From NCBI GenBank assembly GCA_963816795.1, contig CAWFLT010000007.1, positions 1-64,000 on the forward strand: a stretch of DNA of 64,000 bases, written 5' to 3'. The stretch comes from CAWFLT01 sp963816795 (GTDB lineage: Bacteria > Acidobacteriota > Vicinamibacteria > Vicinamibacterales > SCN-69-37). The translations under genes and the position numbers were made by a program. Numbering within the stretch: the first letter of the stretch is position 1; each line of letters opens with the position of its first letter. Below are positions 20,826 through 29,756 of this stretch, in pieces. The notes below the pieces were generated by a model. That model was not told the origin of the DNA. It saw nothing but the letters and a program-made list of their open reading frames with translations, and made no database searches.

Positions 20826-23079
20826 GGAAGGTGCGATTGATGACGTCCATCTGCTGCTCGCGCGTCAGGCGCACGAAGTTGACCGCGTAGCCAGAGACGC
20901 GGATCGTCAGGCTCGGGTACTTCTCCGGATGATCCATCGCATCGATCAGCGTGTCGCGGTTCAACACGTTGACGTTCATATGAAATCCTGTCGCCGTGAA
21001 GTAGGCATCCAGGATGTTCGTGAGGTTGTTGATTTGGTCTTCAGGAATCCCGGCCGAGCCCGGACGGCACCAGCGTCGACGTGAGCGAGATGCCGTCGGC
21101 CGCGTCGCGATACGGGATCTTGGCCACCGACGCCGCGGACGCATGGATGCCGTGGGTGTCGCGCCCATGCATCGGATTTGCGCCGGGCGCAAACGGCTCG
21201 CCGCGACGGCGCCCATCCGGCGTGTTCCCGGTCGCCTTCCCGTACACCACGTTCGAGGTGATGGTCAGAATCGACTGCGTGTGCAGGGCGTTCCGGTACG
21301 TCGGGTGTTTCCGCAGCTTGTTCATGAAGGTGCTGACCACCCAGGTGGCGAGTCTGATCCACGCGGTTGTCGTTGTTCCCGAAGAGCGGGAACTCACCCT
21401 CGGTCTGATAGTCGGTGACCAGGCCGGTCTGGTCTCTGACCACCTTGACCTTCGCGAACTTGATCGCCGAAAGACTGTCGGCCACCACGGACAACCCCGC
21501 CATGCCGAACGCCATCGTCCGGACCGGCGCATAGTCATGGAGGGCCATTTCGATGCGCTCGTAGGCGTACTTGTCGTGCATGTAGTGGATGACGTTCATG
21601 GCGCTGACGTAGACGCCGGCCAGCCAGTCCATCATCTTCTCGAACCGGACAGCCACGTCGTCCAACTCGAGATACTCCCCTTGGACCGGTTCCGAGACCG
21701 GCCCGACCTGCTTGCCGCTCACTTCATCGCGGCCGCCGTTGATGGCGTACAGGAGGCACTTGGCCATGTTCGCCCGGGCGCCGAAGAACTGCATCTGCTT
21801 GCCGACCAGCATCGGCGACACGCAGCACGCCACGGCGCCGTCATCGCCCCAGGTGCGCCGCATGATCTCGTCGCTTTCGAACTGCAGCGAACTGGTGTCG
21901 ATCGCGACCTTGGCCGCGAACTTGCGGAATCCTTCCGGCATGCGCGCCGAATACCAGATCGTGAGATTGGGCTCCGGCGCCGGGCCGAGGTTGTAGAGCG
22001 TCTGCAAGCATCCTGAAGCTGGACTTGGTCACGAGCGATCGGCCGTCATCGCCCATCCCGCCGATCGACTCGGTGACCCACGTCGGATCGCCGGCGAACA
22101 GATCGTCGTACTCCGGAGTCCTGAGGAACCGCACGATGCGGAGCTTGATGACGAAGTCGTCGAAGATCTCCTGCGCCTGCTCTTCGGTCAGGCGGCCTGC
22201 CTGCAGGTCCCGCTCGAAGTAGATGTCCAGGAACGTGGAGCAGCGGCCCAGCGACATGGCCGCGCCGTTCTGCTCCTTCACCGCCGCCAGGTACGCGAAG
22301 TACAGCCACTGCACCGCCTCGCGAGCGGTCCGGGCCGGGCCCGAAATGTCGTAGCCATAACTCGCGGCCATCGCCTTCAGTTCCTGCAGGGCTCGCGCCT
22401 GTTCGGAGAGTTCTTCGCGATCCCGGATGATCGGTTCCGAGGACGGCTCGGAATCGAGGGCCAGCTTCTCCTGTTGTTTGTGCGCGATCAGGCGGTCCAC
22501 CCCATACAGGGCGACGCGCCGGTAGTCGCCAATGATGCGGCCGCGGCCATACGCGTCGGGCAGGCCCGTCAGCACGTGCGAGCTCCGGCATTTCCGGATG
22601 TCCGAGGTGTAGGCGTCGAACACGCCTTCGTTGTGGGTCTTCCGGTACTTGGTGAACGCTTCCACGACGTGCGGGTCCGGCTGGTGGCCGTACGCCTCCA
22701 GCGCGTTCAACACCATGCGGAGACCGCCGTTCGGCATGATGGCGCGCTTCAACGGCGCCTCGGTCTGGAGCCCGACGATGATTTCGAGGTCGCGGTCGAT
22801 GTAGCCAGGCGCATGCGCCGTGATCGAGCTCGGCACCTGTGAAATGTCGAGCACGCCCTTCTTCCGCTCCTCGACGAAGAGCGTCGTCAGCTTGCCCCAG
22901 ACGTTCTTCGTCCGCTCGGTCGCCGGCGCCAGGAATGCCGAGTCGCCGTCGTAGGGCGTGTAGTTCAACTGAATGAAGGCGCGAACGTTGATCTCGCGCT
23001 GCCACAACGCGCCGTGGAATCCATCCCACGGAGACTCGACCGCGGCGTCCTGCGGTTGCTTCGATGCGGTAGTGCTCAT
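20806..23079 (-). CDS. pflB: Pyruvate formate-lyase (formate acetyltransferase), three frameshifts
   Basis: With frame changes joined the product is about 757 residues, the normal PflB length. It converts pyruvate and CoA to acetyl-CoA and formate. The catalytic cysteine pair is visible in VACCVSPM (about 21815). The conserved NTPDGRRRGEPFAPGANPMHGRD lies near 21165-21235. The glycyl-radical loop RVSGYAVNFVRLT lies near 20870-20910. Shifts occur near 22010 (SSFRML to QTLYNLGPAPEPN), 21360 (NDNRVD to LATWVVSTFMNK) and 21055 (PSGLG to AGIPEDQINNLTN). Every catalytic feature survives, so assembly error is more likely than decay. It follows ackA by 24 bases and overlaps pflA. Confidence 0.92.
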
Positions 23080-23103
23080 GTCAGGCTCCTGGAGTAGCGA
23101 TCG

Positions 23104-24300
23104 TCAGGGACGACGGCCGGAAATGCCGAGCAGAGCGCCCGTATGCCGGGCGATCATCAGTTCTTCGTTGGTCGGAACCACCCAGACCGAAGGCCGGCCG
23201 GTGGACGTGGAAATCTTCGGTCCGTGCGACTGATTCGCGGCGGGATCAACGGTCACGCCGAGCCATGCCGACGCCTCGCAGATGCGCCGCCGGATCTCCA
23301 CCGAACGTTCGCCGATTCCGGCGGTGAAGACGAGCGCATCGATTCCACCGAGGACCGCTGCGAGAGCGCCCATGTGTTTGGCCACCTGGTAGACGAAGTA
23401 GTCGACGGCCAGCCGGGCGGACGGACTCGCATTGTCCAGGAGGTCGCGCATGTCGTTGCTGATCCCTGAAATGCCAATGAGCCCGGACTGCTTATAAAGG
23501 ATCGACTCGACCTCTTTTGCCGATCGGCCCATCGTCTGGAAAAGATGTAACACCACGCCGGGATCGACCGATCCCGGACGAGTGCCCATGCAGAGCCCAT
23601 CGAGTGCGGTGAAGCCCAACGTGCTGTCCACGCTCTTCCGTGCCTTCATCGCACAGAGGCTGGCGCCGCTGCCCAGATGCGCGACGATCACGCGGCCATC
23701 GGCGATCTCGGGCGCGACGGACGGCAACGCCGACGCGATGTACTCATACGAGAGTCCGTGGAAGCCGTAGCGCTGCACGCCGGCGTCACGAATGTCCTTC
23801 GGCAGCGGCACCAGCTCCGCCACCGCCGGTTGGCCGCGATGGAAGCTGGTGTCGAAGCAGGCCACCTGCGGCACGCCGGGCATCTGGTCACGCACGGCCT
23901 CGATCGCGGCCAGGTTGTGGGGCTGATGGAGCGGCGCCAGCGGCACCAGTGTGCGAAGGTCCTCCAGGACTTCCGGCGTGACGATGCAGGGGCCGGCGTA
24001 TTTTGCGCCGCCATGCACCACGCGATGGCCGACGCCCAACACGCGCGCGCCGGCGTAGCGCTTGCGGAGCCATCCGGCGAGGACACCGAGCGCCGCGCGC
24101 CCATCACGAACGGATGCATCCAGCGCGTCGTCCGCCAGCTTCGTGCCCGCGTCGTCCTTGGCGGTGAGCCGGGGCGAGGTGCCAATCCCGTCGATCTGGC
24201 CCCGCGCCTCCAGACGCCAGACGTCTTCGGCGGGCCGTCGATACACGCAGAACTTCAGGCTCGACGAACCGGCGTTGAAGACGAGTGCGTAGTCGTCCAT
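23104..24300 (-). CDS. ackA: Acetate kinase
   Basis: A 398-residue cytoplasmic enzyme that makes ATP and acetate from acetyl phosphate and ADP. The signature NAGSSSLK is at residues 9-16. HRVVHGG, the catalytic CFDTSFH, YGFHGLSYEYI, GSGASLCA and FTAGIGERS are all present, and the length is that of the family. It is first in an operon with pflB and pflA, giving pyruvate to formate plus acetate with one ATP. A phosphotransacetylase would be needed to link the two steps and is not in the window. The reading frame is intact. Confidence 0.96.
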   Translation of the reverse strand: MDDYALVFNAGSSSLKFCVYRRPAEDVWRLEARGQIDGIGTSPRLTAKDDAGTKLADDALDASVRDGRAALGVLAGWLRKRYAGARVLGVGHRVVHGGAKYAGPCIVTPEVLEDLRTLVPLAPLHQPHNLAAIEAVRDQMPGVPQVACFDTSFHRGQPAVAELVPLPKDIRDAGVQRYGFHGLSYEYIASALPSVAPEIADGRVIVAHLGSGASLCAMKARKSVDSTLGFTALDGLCMGTRPGSVDPGVVLHLFQTMGRSAKEVESILYKQSGLIGISGISNDMRDLLDNASPSARLAVDYFVYQVAKHMGALAAVLGGIDALVFTAGIGERSVEIRRRICEASAWLGVTVDPAANQSHGPKISTSTGRPSVWVVPTNEELMIARHTGALLGISGRRP

Positions 24301-24361
24301 GTGTCCTCGCGTCTGTTAGCGCGGCTGGCGAAAATGCCAGCCGACATCGTATCCTTTTGGC

Positions 24362-25327
24362 ATGCCCCGCGGCGTCGCCATGTTATTCGGTTGGCTGGTG
24401 GCGGCTCTGTCTGTCGTTCTTCCCGCTCAGGAACGTTCGACCTTCCGGTCTGGGATTTCCACCGTTCCAATCTATGCCACGGTTCGATCCTCAGACGGCC
24501 GGCTCGTTCCCGGCCTGAGTCGGGAGGATTTCGAGATTCGCGACAACGGCGTCATCGCGGACGTGGCTCACTTCTCCAGCGAGATCGTACCAATCACGGT
24601 CACGATGATGCTCGACATGAGCGGCAGCCAGGGGGCGGGCGTTGCGTGGATGCGGGACGCGGCGGGGGCATTCGTCGATCAACTCAAGCCCGCCGACCGT
24701 GCCCGCATCGGGACGTTCGGGATCGAGATCGCCATCAGTCCCAGGCTGACCGGCGACCAGCGCTATCTCCGGCGCGTGCTCCAGGAGGAGCTCTGGTCCG
24801 GTGGCGGCACGCCGCTCTGGGACGCGCTGGATGAAGCGATGTCGTCGCTCGGCCAGGAGGAAGGCCGTCGCGTGATTCTTGCGTTGACCGACGGTTTTGA
24901 CTCGGGCTCCACGATGACCGGCCCCTGGTCACGCCCTGGGCCGACAGGATCGCTCGGCGCCAACGGTAAGCCGCTCATGGGCGAGGGGTCGTCCAGGCGC
25001 CATGACGCCGTCAGACGGCGGGCGATTCGAGAGAACTTCATGATTTACGCCGTCGGCCGTTACATACCGCCCGGACTGTTGCTGGGTGCCATGAGCACCG
25101 AGATGAAGGCCGTGGCCGTAGACTCCGGCGGTGGCTTCCGGATCTTCCCGCCACGGCAGGATGCGCGAGCCGCGATGGCCGAGGTCGCCGACGAGCTGCA
25201 TCATCAATACCTGCTCGGCTTCGCGCCAGCGACGATCGACAACAAGCTTCACACGCTTGACGTTCGAGTGAAGCGGGCTGGCATGTCGGTCCAGTCGCGC
25301 CGGAGCTATCTCGCCGACGGTCGATGA
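24362..25327 (+). CDS. VWFA-related Acidobacteria-type secreted protein
   Basis: A 321-residue exported protein with a signal peptide (residues 1-22), a short beta domain (VPIYATVRSSDGRLVPGLSREDFEIRDNG, about 35-75) and a von Willebrand A domain. The MIDAS motif D85-x-S87-x-S89 (DMSGS) is intact, with GGTPLWDAL and ALTDGFDSGS further on, so it can bind a metal ion. The C-terminal YLLGFAP...HTLDVRVKR...RRSYLADGR is typical of the Acidobacterial VWFA-related family. Function is unknown; MIDAS domains bind protein ligands. It is four bases from a second VWFA gene, so the two form an operon. The 5' end faces ackA. Confidence 0.9.
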   Translation: MPRGVAMLFGWLVAALSVVLPAQERSTFRSGISTVPIYATVRSSDGRLVPGLSREDFEIRDNGVIADVAHFSSEIVPITVTMMLDMSGSQGAGVAWMRDAAGAFVDQLKPADRARIGTFGIEIAISPRLTGDQRYLRRVLQEELWSGGGTPLWDALDEAMSSLGQEEGRRVILALTDGFDSGSTMTGPWSRPGPTGSLGANGKPLMGEGSSRRHDAVRRRAIRENFMIYAVGRYIPPGLLLGAMSTEMKAVAVDSGGGFRIFPPRQDARAAMAEVADELHHQYLLGFAPATIDNKLHTLDVRVKRAGMSVQSRRSYLADGR

Positions 25328-25331
25328 CGCG

Positions 25332-26177
25332 ATGACGATGCGCGCGAGAATTGCCGGCGCCATCTCGACGGCGTGGCTCGCTGCAGTTGCCGGATCGCAG
25401 ACCACCGATATCATCTCGATCTACGTTGACGATCCGCCGGTCTCGAGCGGTGCGCGACCGGCCGCGTACCAGCTCGCGGTGGACGGGGTGTCGGTGCCGA
25501 TTGCCCGGGTCGTGACTGGTCCGCATCCTGTTTCCGCGGTCGTCCTGTTCGACGCCAGCAGCAGCGCGGCGACCGTGTCCGCGTCGGACGCGGCCCAACG
25601 GCTTGCCGGAGGCGCTCGCGACGGCGATGCGATCCACGTCGGCACCTTCGCGAAGAAGATTCTGTTGTCGCAGCCGTTCGGCCAGTCCGCGGCGGCCGCG
25701 ACCGCGGCGGCCAGCGAAGTGGACCAGCGGGGCGGCCCCTCGCCGCTGTGGGACGCGATTGACGCGAGTGTCACTGCGGTGGCCGGTTCTTCCACCGGCG
25801 TTCGTGCCGTGCTCGTCTTCACGGATGCCATGGCGACGGGCAACGATCGCGGATTCAGCGACGTCGAGGAGGTGGTCGCCACGTCTGGCGTGATCGTCTC
25901 GGCCGTTGGCGTCGGGGACGCCGCGTTGCCGGCGAGCATGCGCGCAGTCGGGAGGAACGATGCGATTCGCCGGCTCGTCGAGGGATCGGGCGGCCTGTAC
26001 TTCGAGTTGGAGAAGCCATCCGATTCGCCGATCGATCGGCTGACTGGCATGCTGGACCAATTGCGGAAGCGCTCTCGAATCGATTTTGTCCCGCCCGTGC
26101 GCGACGGCGCCGTGCATCGGGTCTCACTGACGCTGGCGGGCCGCCCAATTCGCGCGACGACACGCATTCGATACTGA
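25332..26177 (+). CDS. Second VWFA-related secreted protein
   Basis: A 281-residue protein, shorter than its neighbour, with a hydrophobic N-terminus (about residues 5-22) and a VWA domain. The metal site D74-x-S76-x-S78 (DASSS) is kept, and GPSPLWDAIDASVTAV and LVFTDAMATGND correspond to the neighbour's GTPLWDAL and ALTDGF. The C-terminal RIDFVPPVRDGAVHRVSLTLAGRPIRATTRIRY parallels the tail of the first protein. The two probably arose by tandem duplication and are cotranscribed with a four-base gap. Role unknown. Confidence 0.85.
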   Translation: MTMRARIAGAISTAWLAAVAGSQTTDIISIYVDDPPVSSGARPAAYQLAVDGVSVPIARVVTGPHPVSAVVLFDASSSAATVSASDAAQRLAGGARDGDAIHVGTFAKKILLSQPFGQSAAAATAAASEVDQRGGPSPLWDAIDASVTAVAGSSTGVRAVLVFTDAMATGNDRGFSDVEEVVATSGVIVSAVGVGDAALPASMRAVGRNDAIRRLVEGSGGLYFELEKPSDSPIDRLTGMLDQLRKRSRIDFVPPVRDGAVHRVSLTLAGRPIRATTRIRY

Positions 26178-26195
26178 GATTTTCCAAACGCGTAG

Positions 26196-26248
26196 CGCGG
26201 ATTGGGCTGCAATCCGCGTGCAGTTGGCGGGCCCCAACCCGGCCCGCC
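26196..26248. terminator. Double hairpin between convergent genes
   Basis: Two GC-rich stems lie between the VWFA gene and the convergent glycosyltransferase gene. The first is CGCGGATTG/CAATCCGCG (26196-26204 with 26210-26218, 5-base loop). The second is GGCGGGCC/GGCCCGCC (26226-26233 with 26241-26248, 7-base loop). Neither has a long T tract. Position suggests a bidirectional terminator. The first stem begins next to a GTAGCGCGG word also seen at 41401-41434. Confidence 0.55.
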
Positions 26249-26254
26249 CTGACG

Positions 26255-27490
26255 TCACTGCCGCGGGCCAGCCTCATCAGCCGTTTGGAGCAGGCGCCAG
26301 GTCGCGTACAGCAGCAGCACGTTTCTCAACACCAGGACGAGCGTCCGTCCGAGATCGAGACCGCTGTCGAACGTCGCACTCGGAAAGAAGGCGGGCACGA
26401 GGAACGTACTGAAGAAGATGCACCACAGGGCGCCAGTATCGACCCCGGCGTCCGGCCGGCGCCGGCCGAGCAGCGACAGGGCCGCCAGCGGCGCGAGCCA
26501 GAGATGGAATTGCGGGCTCAGCACGAGGCTGAACGTCACGAACGTCGTGACCGGCAGCAGCAACAGCGTGGCCGTGACCGAGAGCGAGACCGTAGCGGCA
26601 TCGTCGCCAGAAAACGGCCTCTGGCGCCAGGCGGCCCACGTGGCGAGGGCGACGCTCCCCAGCGTGGCGGTCACCCACACGATTCGGGCTGGCGTGATGA
26701 GACCTTCCGCGACGGGACCGGTGACTTCAAACCAGCCGATCACCAGTTCCCACGTCGCGGGCACGCCGACGAAGTGAGACAGCCAGAGCACCGATGCCCA
26801 CAGCGATTCGGCTTCCAGGCCACGCCGGGTATGAACGGTCGCGAAATTCCACCACGGCACTGACCACGACAGGGCGATGAGCGGCAGCAGACCGGCGGCC
26901 ACGCCGATCGCGAACCGCCTGGCATCGCGCCGGCTTCGGCGCCAGGCCACTACGGCCAGCACGGGCACGAACACGGCGGGGTAGACCTTTGTCCCCATGG
27001 CGACGGCGGCCATCAGGCCGGCGACGCCGGCCCGCCCCGCCGAGAGCGCGATCACGGCGGCGACCGAAAGCGCCGAGGGAATCACGTCATAACGCTGCAG
27101 GAGAATGTGACCGACAGCGGCCGTCGCCAGGGTGTACATGACAAACGGCAGCGCATCGGGCGGGCGATGGCGGTCGCGAAAGCCGGTCCAGAGGAGCGCG
27201 GCCTTGACCAGCGCGTCCAGGCACAGAATGAGCAGACCGAAGAACAATCGGAATTGGGGGAGGTCTCCGGCCAGCATCGCCGGCCCGGCCAGCCACGCAA
27301 GGACGTACGGCGGGTACTCGAAGGGCACGTCGACGTAGATCCGCTGGCCGTCGAGCAAGGCGTTCGCCGACAGCATGTAGTGCTTGAGATCGCTAGACGT
27401 CCACCCCCTGAACAGCCTGGTCAGGAACGGAAGGGTTCCAAGCGACCAGAGTGCCACGCCAAGTAACAGTCGACCGAGACTTGAGCTCAT
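26255..27490 (-). CDS. GT-C fold membrane glycosyltransferase (GT87/DUF2029-like)
   Basis: A 411-residue membrane protein with about ten hydrophobic segments. The first periplasmic loop carries the acidic SSDLKHYMLSANALLDGQRIYVDVPFEYPPYVLAW. This loop type, with an Asp near the first helix and a Y-x-x-(F/Y)EYPP motif, is typical of polyprenyl-phosphate-sugar-dependent mannosyltransferases of GT87/DUF2029. The middle KVYPAVFVPVLAVVAWRR and later SPQFHLWLAPLAAL also match that group. It would use a lipid-linked sugar donor at the outer face of the inner membrane to modify glycan, lipid or protein. The acceptor is unknown, and it stands alone. Confidence 0.78.
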   Translation of the reverse strand: MSSSLGRLLLGVALWSLGTLPFLTRLFRGWTSSDLKHYMLSANALLDGQRIYVDVPFEYPPYVLAWLAGPAMLAGDLPQFRLFFGLLILCLDALVKAALLWTGFRDRHRPPDALPFVMYTLATAAVGHILLQRYDVIPSALSVAAVIALSAGRAGVAGLMAAVAMGTKVYPAVFVPVLAVVAWRRSRRDARRFAIGVAAGLLPLIALSWSVPWWNFATVHTRRGLEAESLWASVLWLSHFVGVPATWELVIGWFEVTGPVAEGLITPARIVWVTATLGSVALATWAAWRQRPFSGDDAATVSLSVTATLLLLPVTTFVTFSLVLSPQFHLWLAPLAALSLLGRRRPDAGVDTGALWCIFFSTFLVPAFFPSATFDSGLDLGRTLVLVLRNVLLLYATWRLLQTADEAGPRQ

Positions 27491-28355
27491 GCGAAGCAGG
27501 CCGTCGGCCTGCCCGCTGTCGGGCGGTAGGCATCTCCTGTGCGGAATGTTGAACTTGTGATGGACATGAGAGTCTCGCTTCTAGTCTAAAGGAGGCAAGG
27601 GTAAACTCCTGACTAAGCAGTCCTAAGACGCGCAGTACGGCGGCGCGATCTTGACGTCGCTCGAAGCGCTCGTGATGTTTCGTGCAGGACCGTGAAGCCA
27701 CTTCCACCCGCACCACGGCGGCCATTGCGCTTGAACAGCGCCCCGAAGTACGGCCGGAGCGGCAATCATCGCGTCGTTCCTCCACGTGAGACCTGCCGGC
27801 GCGCTCGTCCGGCCCTCGATCGTCGCGACGAGATGGATGCACGTCCGCGGGATGTCGTGGATGTGCCGACAGGTCGAACGCGCGAGCATGACCAGGACTC
27901 TCTGGAACACGCGGGAATCGAGTCGCTTGCCCGGCGTGCGGCCCACTTTCACTCGGCTGAGGCTGGAGATCTAAAGCGCAAGTCTCATTCCGCAGGGGCG
28001 TGCGGACGAGGTAAGCTAGGTGCATCAGATAGACGCCAGAGGCAGTGACGTCACTGTGGGTTGACTCGAACCAGGTCGGCGAGAGGCCGCGTCGGTTCGA
28101 TGGTTGGCCCACGGGATGCGGCCGAACTCGCGAGATGTCGTGGGGTTTGTGCGACGGGTGCTCGTGAAAGGCCGCATTGAAATAGACCTCGTGTACCATC
28201 TCCGCACACGGCACGCGGTCTGCAAGGTCGGGCCGTGCCAGCTGGGGTGATCGCTAGGCCATGTGTGTCCGCGGGCCCGCCTCGAGCGGCCTGCCTGTCT
28301 GTCACCGCTCGGCGAAGGGACGAAGGCACGTATCTAAGGCGGGACTAGTAGGAGG
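27491..28355. other. 865-base region without a supported gene
   Basis: Several open frames cross this stretch on both strands, but their translations are histidine/arginine/proline-rich and I recognise no family. The one I looked at hardest (27623-27952, minus) has no motif or convincing start. The region separates the divergently transcribed glycosyltransferase from the gene at 28356. A GGGACTAGTAGGAGGATGA stretch at its right edge supplies the AGGAGG ribosome binding site of that gene. A degraded gene remnant is possible. Confidence 0.4.
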
Positions 28356-28361
28356 ATGAAT

Positions 28362-28913
28362 ATGAGAAGGCTGGTTGTAGGAGTCGGTGCAGCGGTCGTT
28401 CTGGTGTCCATGGCGGGGATTGCCATGGCCCAGTCCAAAACCTTCAACTCGGAGATGAGGACGGAGGCGGGCACCGTCGAGGCGATCGAGTCCGCGAGCC
28501 GGATGGTCACGATCAAGAAAACGGATGGGACCTACGTGCAGGTCACCGCCGGGCCGGACATCAAGCGGTTCGCGGAGCTCAAGGTCGGCGACAAGATCAG
28601 CGCCCGGTTCTACGAGAACGTCGTCGTCCGGCTGAAGAAGCCCGGCGAGCCGGACGTGAATACCGGCGGGAAGGCCACGACGCCTTCCGATCAGGTCCTG
28701 CCGGGTGGCACCAAAGCCGTCCAGCGGACGATCACGGCCACGATCACCGCCATCGACATGAAGATGCCGACGATCACGTTCACCGGACCGAACGGCTGGA
28801 AGTACACCTCGAAAGTGCAGGACACGGAGTCACTCGCCAAGCTCAAGGTCGGCGACAAGGTCGACATTGTCTGGACAGAAGCGGTGATGGTGTCGGTCGA
28901 GCGCGACAAGTAG
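28362..28913 (+). CDS. Secreted protein with duplicated small beta-barrel (OB-like) domains
   Basis: The product is about 183 residues with a signal peptide ending in AMAQ. Two repeats follow. One reads AGTVEAIESASRMVTIKKTDGTYVQV...FAELKVGDKISARFYENVVVRL. The other reads TITATITAIDMKMPTITFTGPNGWKYT...LAKLKVGDKVDIVWTEAVMVSVE. Each has the rhythm of a five-strand barrel, with the LKVGDKI/V turn shared. It resembles DUF5666-like periplasmic domains. No function is known. An AGGAGG lies close upstream: the ATG at 28362 has slightly better spacing than the one at 28356. A strong hairpin follows the stop. Confidence 0.78.
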   Translation: MRRLVVGVGAAVVLVSMAGIAMAQSKTFNSEMRTEAGTVEAIESASRMVTIKKTDGTYVQVTAGPDIKRFAELKVGDKISARFYENVVVRLKKPGEPDVNTGGKATTPSDQVLPGGTKAVQRTITATITAIDMKMPTITFTGPNGWKYTSKVQDTESLAKLKVGDKVDIVWTEAVMVSVERDK

Positions 28914-28928
28914 GTGCCTGGGTGACAG

Positions 28929-28955
28929 CCGGGGCGATCCGCCGGATCGCCCCGG
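28929..28955 (+). terminator. GC hairpin after the duplicated-domain protein gene
   Basis: A perfect 12-bp stem, ccggggcgatcc paired with ggatcgccccgg around a 3-base loop, begins 15 bases after the stop at 28913. There is no T tract, but the stem strength and placement fit a terminator, or a processing or stability element before the aquaporin gene. Confidence 0.55.
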
Positions 28956-29020
28956 CCGGTCGCCGAGGTGCTGCCTGACCGACGGGTGTCGCTCGATTTC
29001 AGTCAGCAAAGGAGTCCGCC

Positions 29021-29716
29021 GTGTTCCCTAAGCTTGCCGCGGAGTTTATCGGCACGTTCTGGCTCGTCCTCGGTGGTTGCGGCAGCGCGGTCCTCGCCGC
29101 TGCGTTTCCCGCCGTCGGCATCGGATTGCTCGGAGTGTCCCTGGCCTTTGGTCTCACGGTGGTGACCGGGGCGTACGCGCTCGGCCCGATCTCGGGCGGT
29201 CACTTCAATCCCGCGGTCTCCGTCGGCTTGTGGGCGGGAGGTCGCTTTCCTGCCGCCTTGCTCTTGCCGTACAGCGTGGCGCAGGTCCTCGGCGGCATCG
29301 TCGGCGCCGGCGTGCTGTACTTCATCGCCAGTGGCGTCCCGGAGTTCAGCGTGGCCGGGGGATTCGCGTCCAACGGCTACGACGCGCACTCACCGGGCAA
29401 ATACAACATGGCCGCAGCGCTCGTGTGCGAAGTCGTGATGACGTTCATGTTCCTGATCATCATTCTCGGCACCACGCACAAGCGCAGTTCCGCCGCACTC
29501 GCCGGTCTCGCCATTGGTCTCGGACTCACCCTGATCCATCTGATCAGCATCCCGGTGACGAACACCTCGGTCAATCCGGCGCGCAGCACCGCCACTGCGG
29601 TGTTCGTGGGGGGCTGGGCCGTTCAGCAGCTCTGGCTGTTCTGGGTGGCTCCGGTGATCGGCGCCGCACTCGCAGGCTTCGTGCACAAGGCAGTGCTCGA
29701 AGCGCCAGTCGAATAG
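29021..29716 (+). CDS. aqpZ: Aquaporin Z-type water channel
   Basis: A 231-residue inner-membrane channel with six helices and two half-helices. Both NPA motifs are present (63-65 in HFNPAVS and 185-187 in VNPARS). The aromatic/arginine filter residues F43, H173, T182 and R188 match those of E. coli AqpZ, so it should conduct water rather than glycerol. The start is GTG at 29021 with AAAGGAG eight bases upstream. The loop before the fourth helix (SNGYDAHSPGKYNM) is the usual AqpZ form. It stands alone, with a hairpin upstream. Confidence 0.96.
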   Translation: MFPKLAAEFIGTFWLVLGGCGSAVLAAAFPAVGIGLLGVSLAFGLTVVTGAYALGPISGGHFNPAVSVGLWAGGRFPAALLLPYSVAQVLGGIVGAGVLYFIASGVPEFSVAGGFASNGYDAHSPGKYNMAAALVCEVVMTFMFLIIILGTTHKRSSAALAGLAIGLGLTLIHLISIPVTNTSVNPARSTATAVFVGGWAVQQLWLFWVAPVIGAALAGFVHKAVLEAPVE

Positions 29717-29756
29717 AACCGCCGATGACCGGACGCGCTCGTTCGTAGTTTGAACG

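Noticed and set aside
27623..27952. A 109-residue minus-strand protein in the 865-base gap
   Set aside because: Cysteine/tryptophan-rich tail, no motif and no ribosome binding site; not distinguishable from chance.
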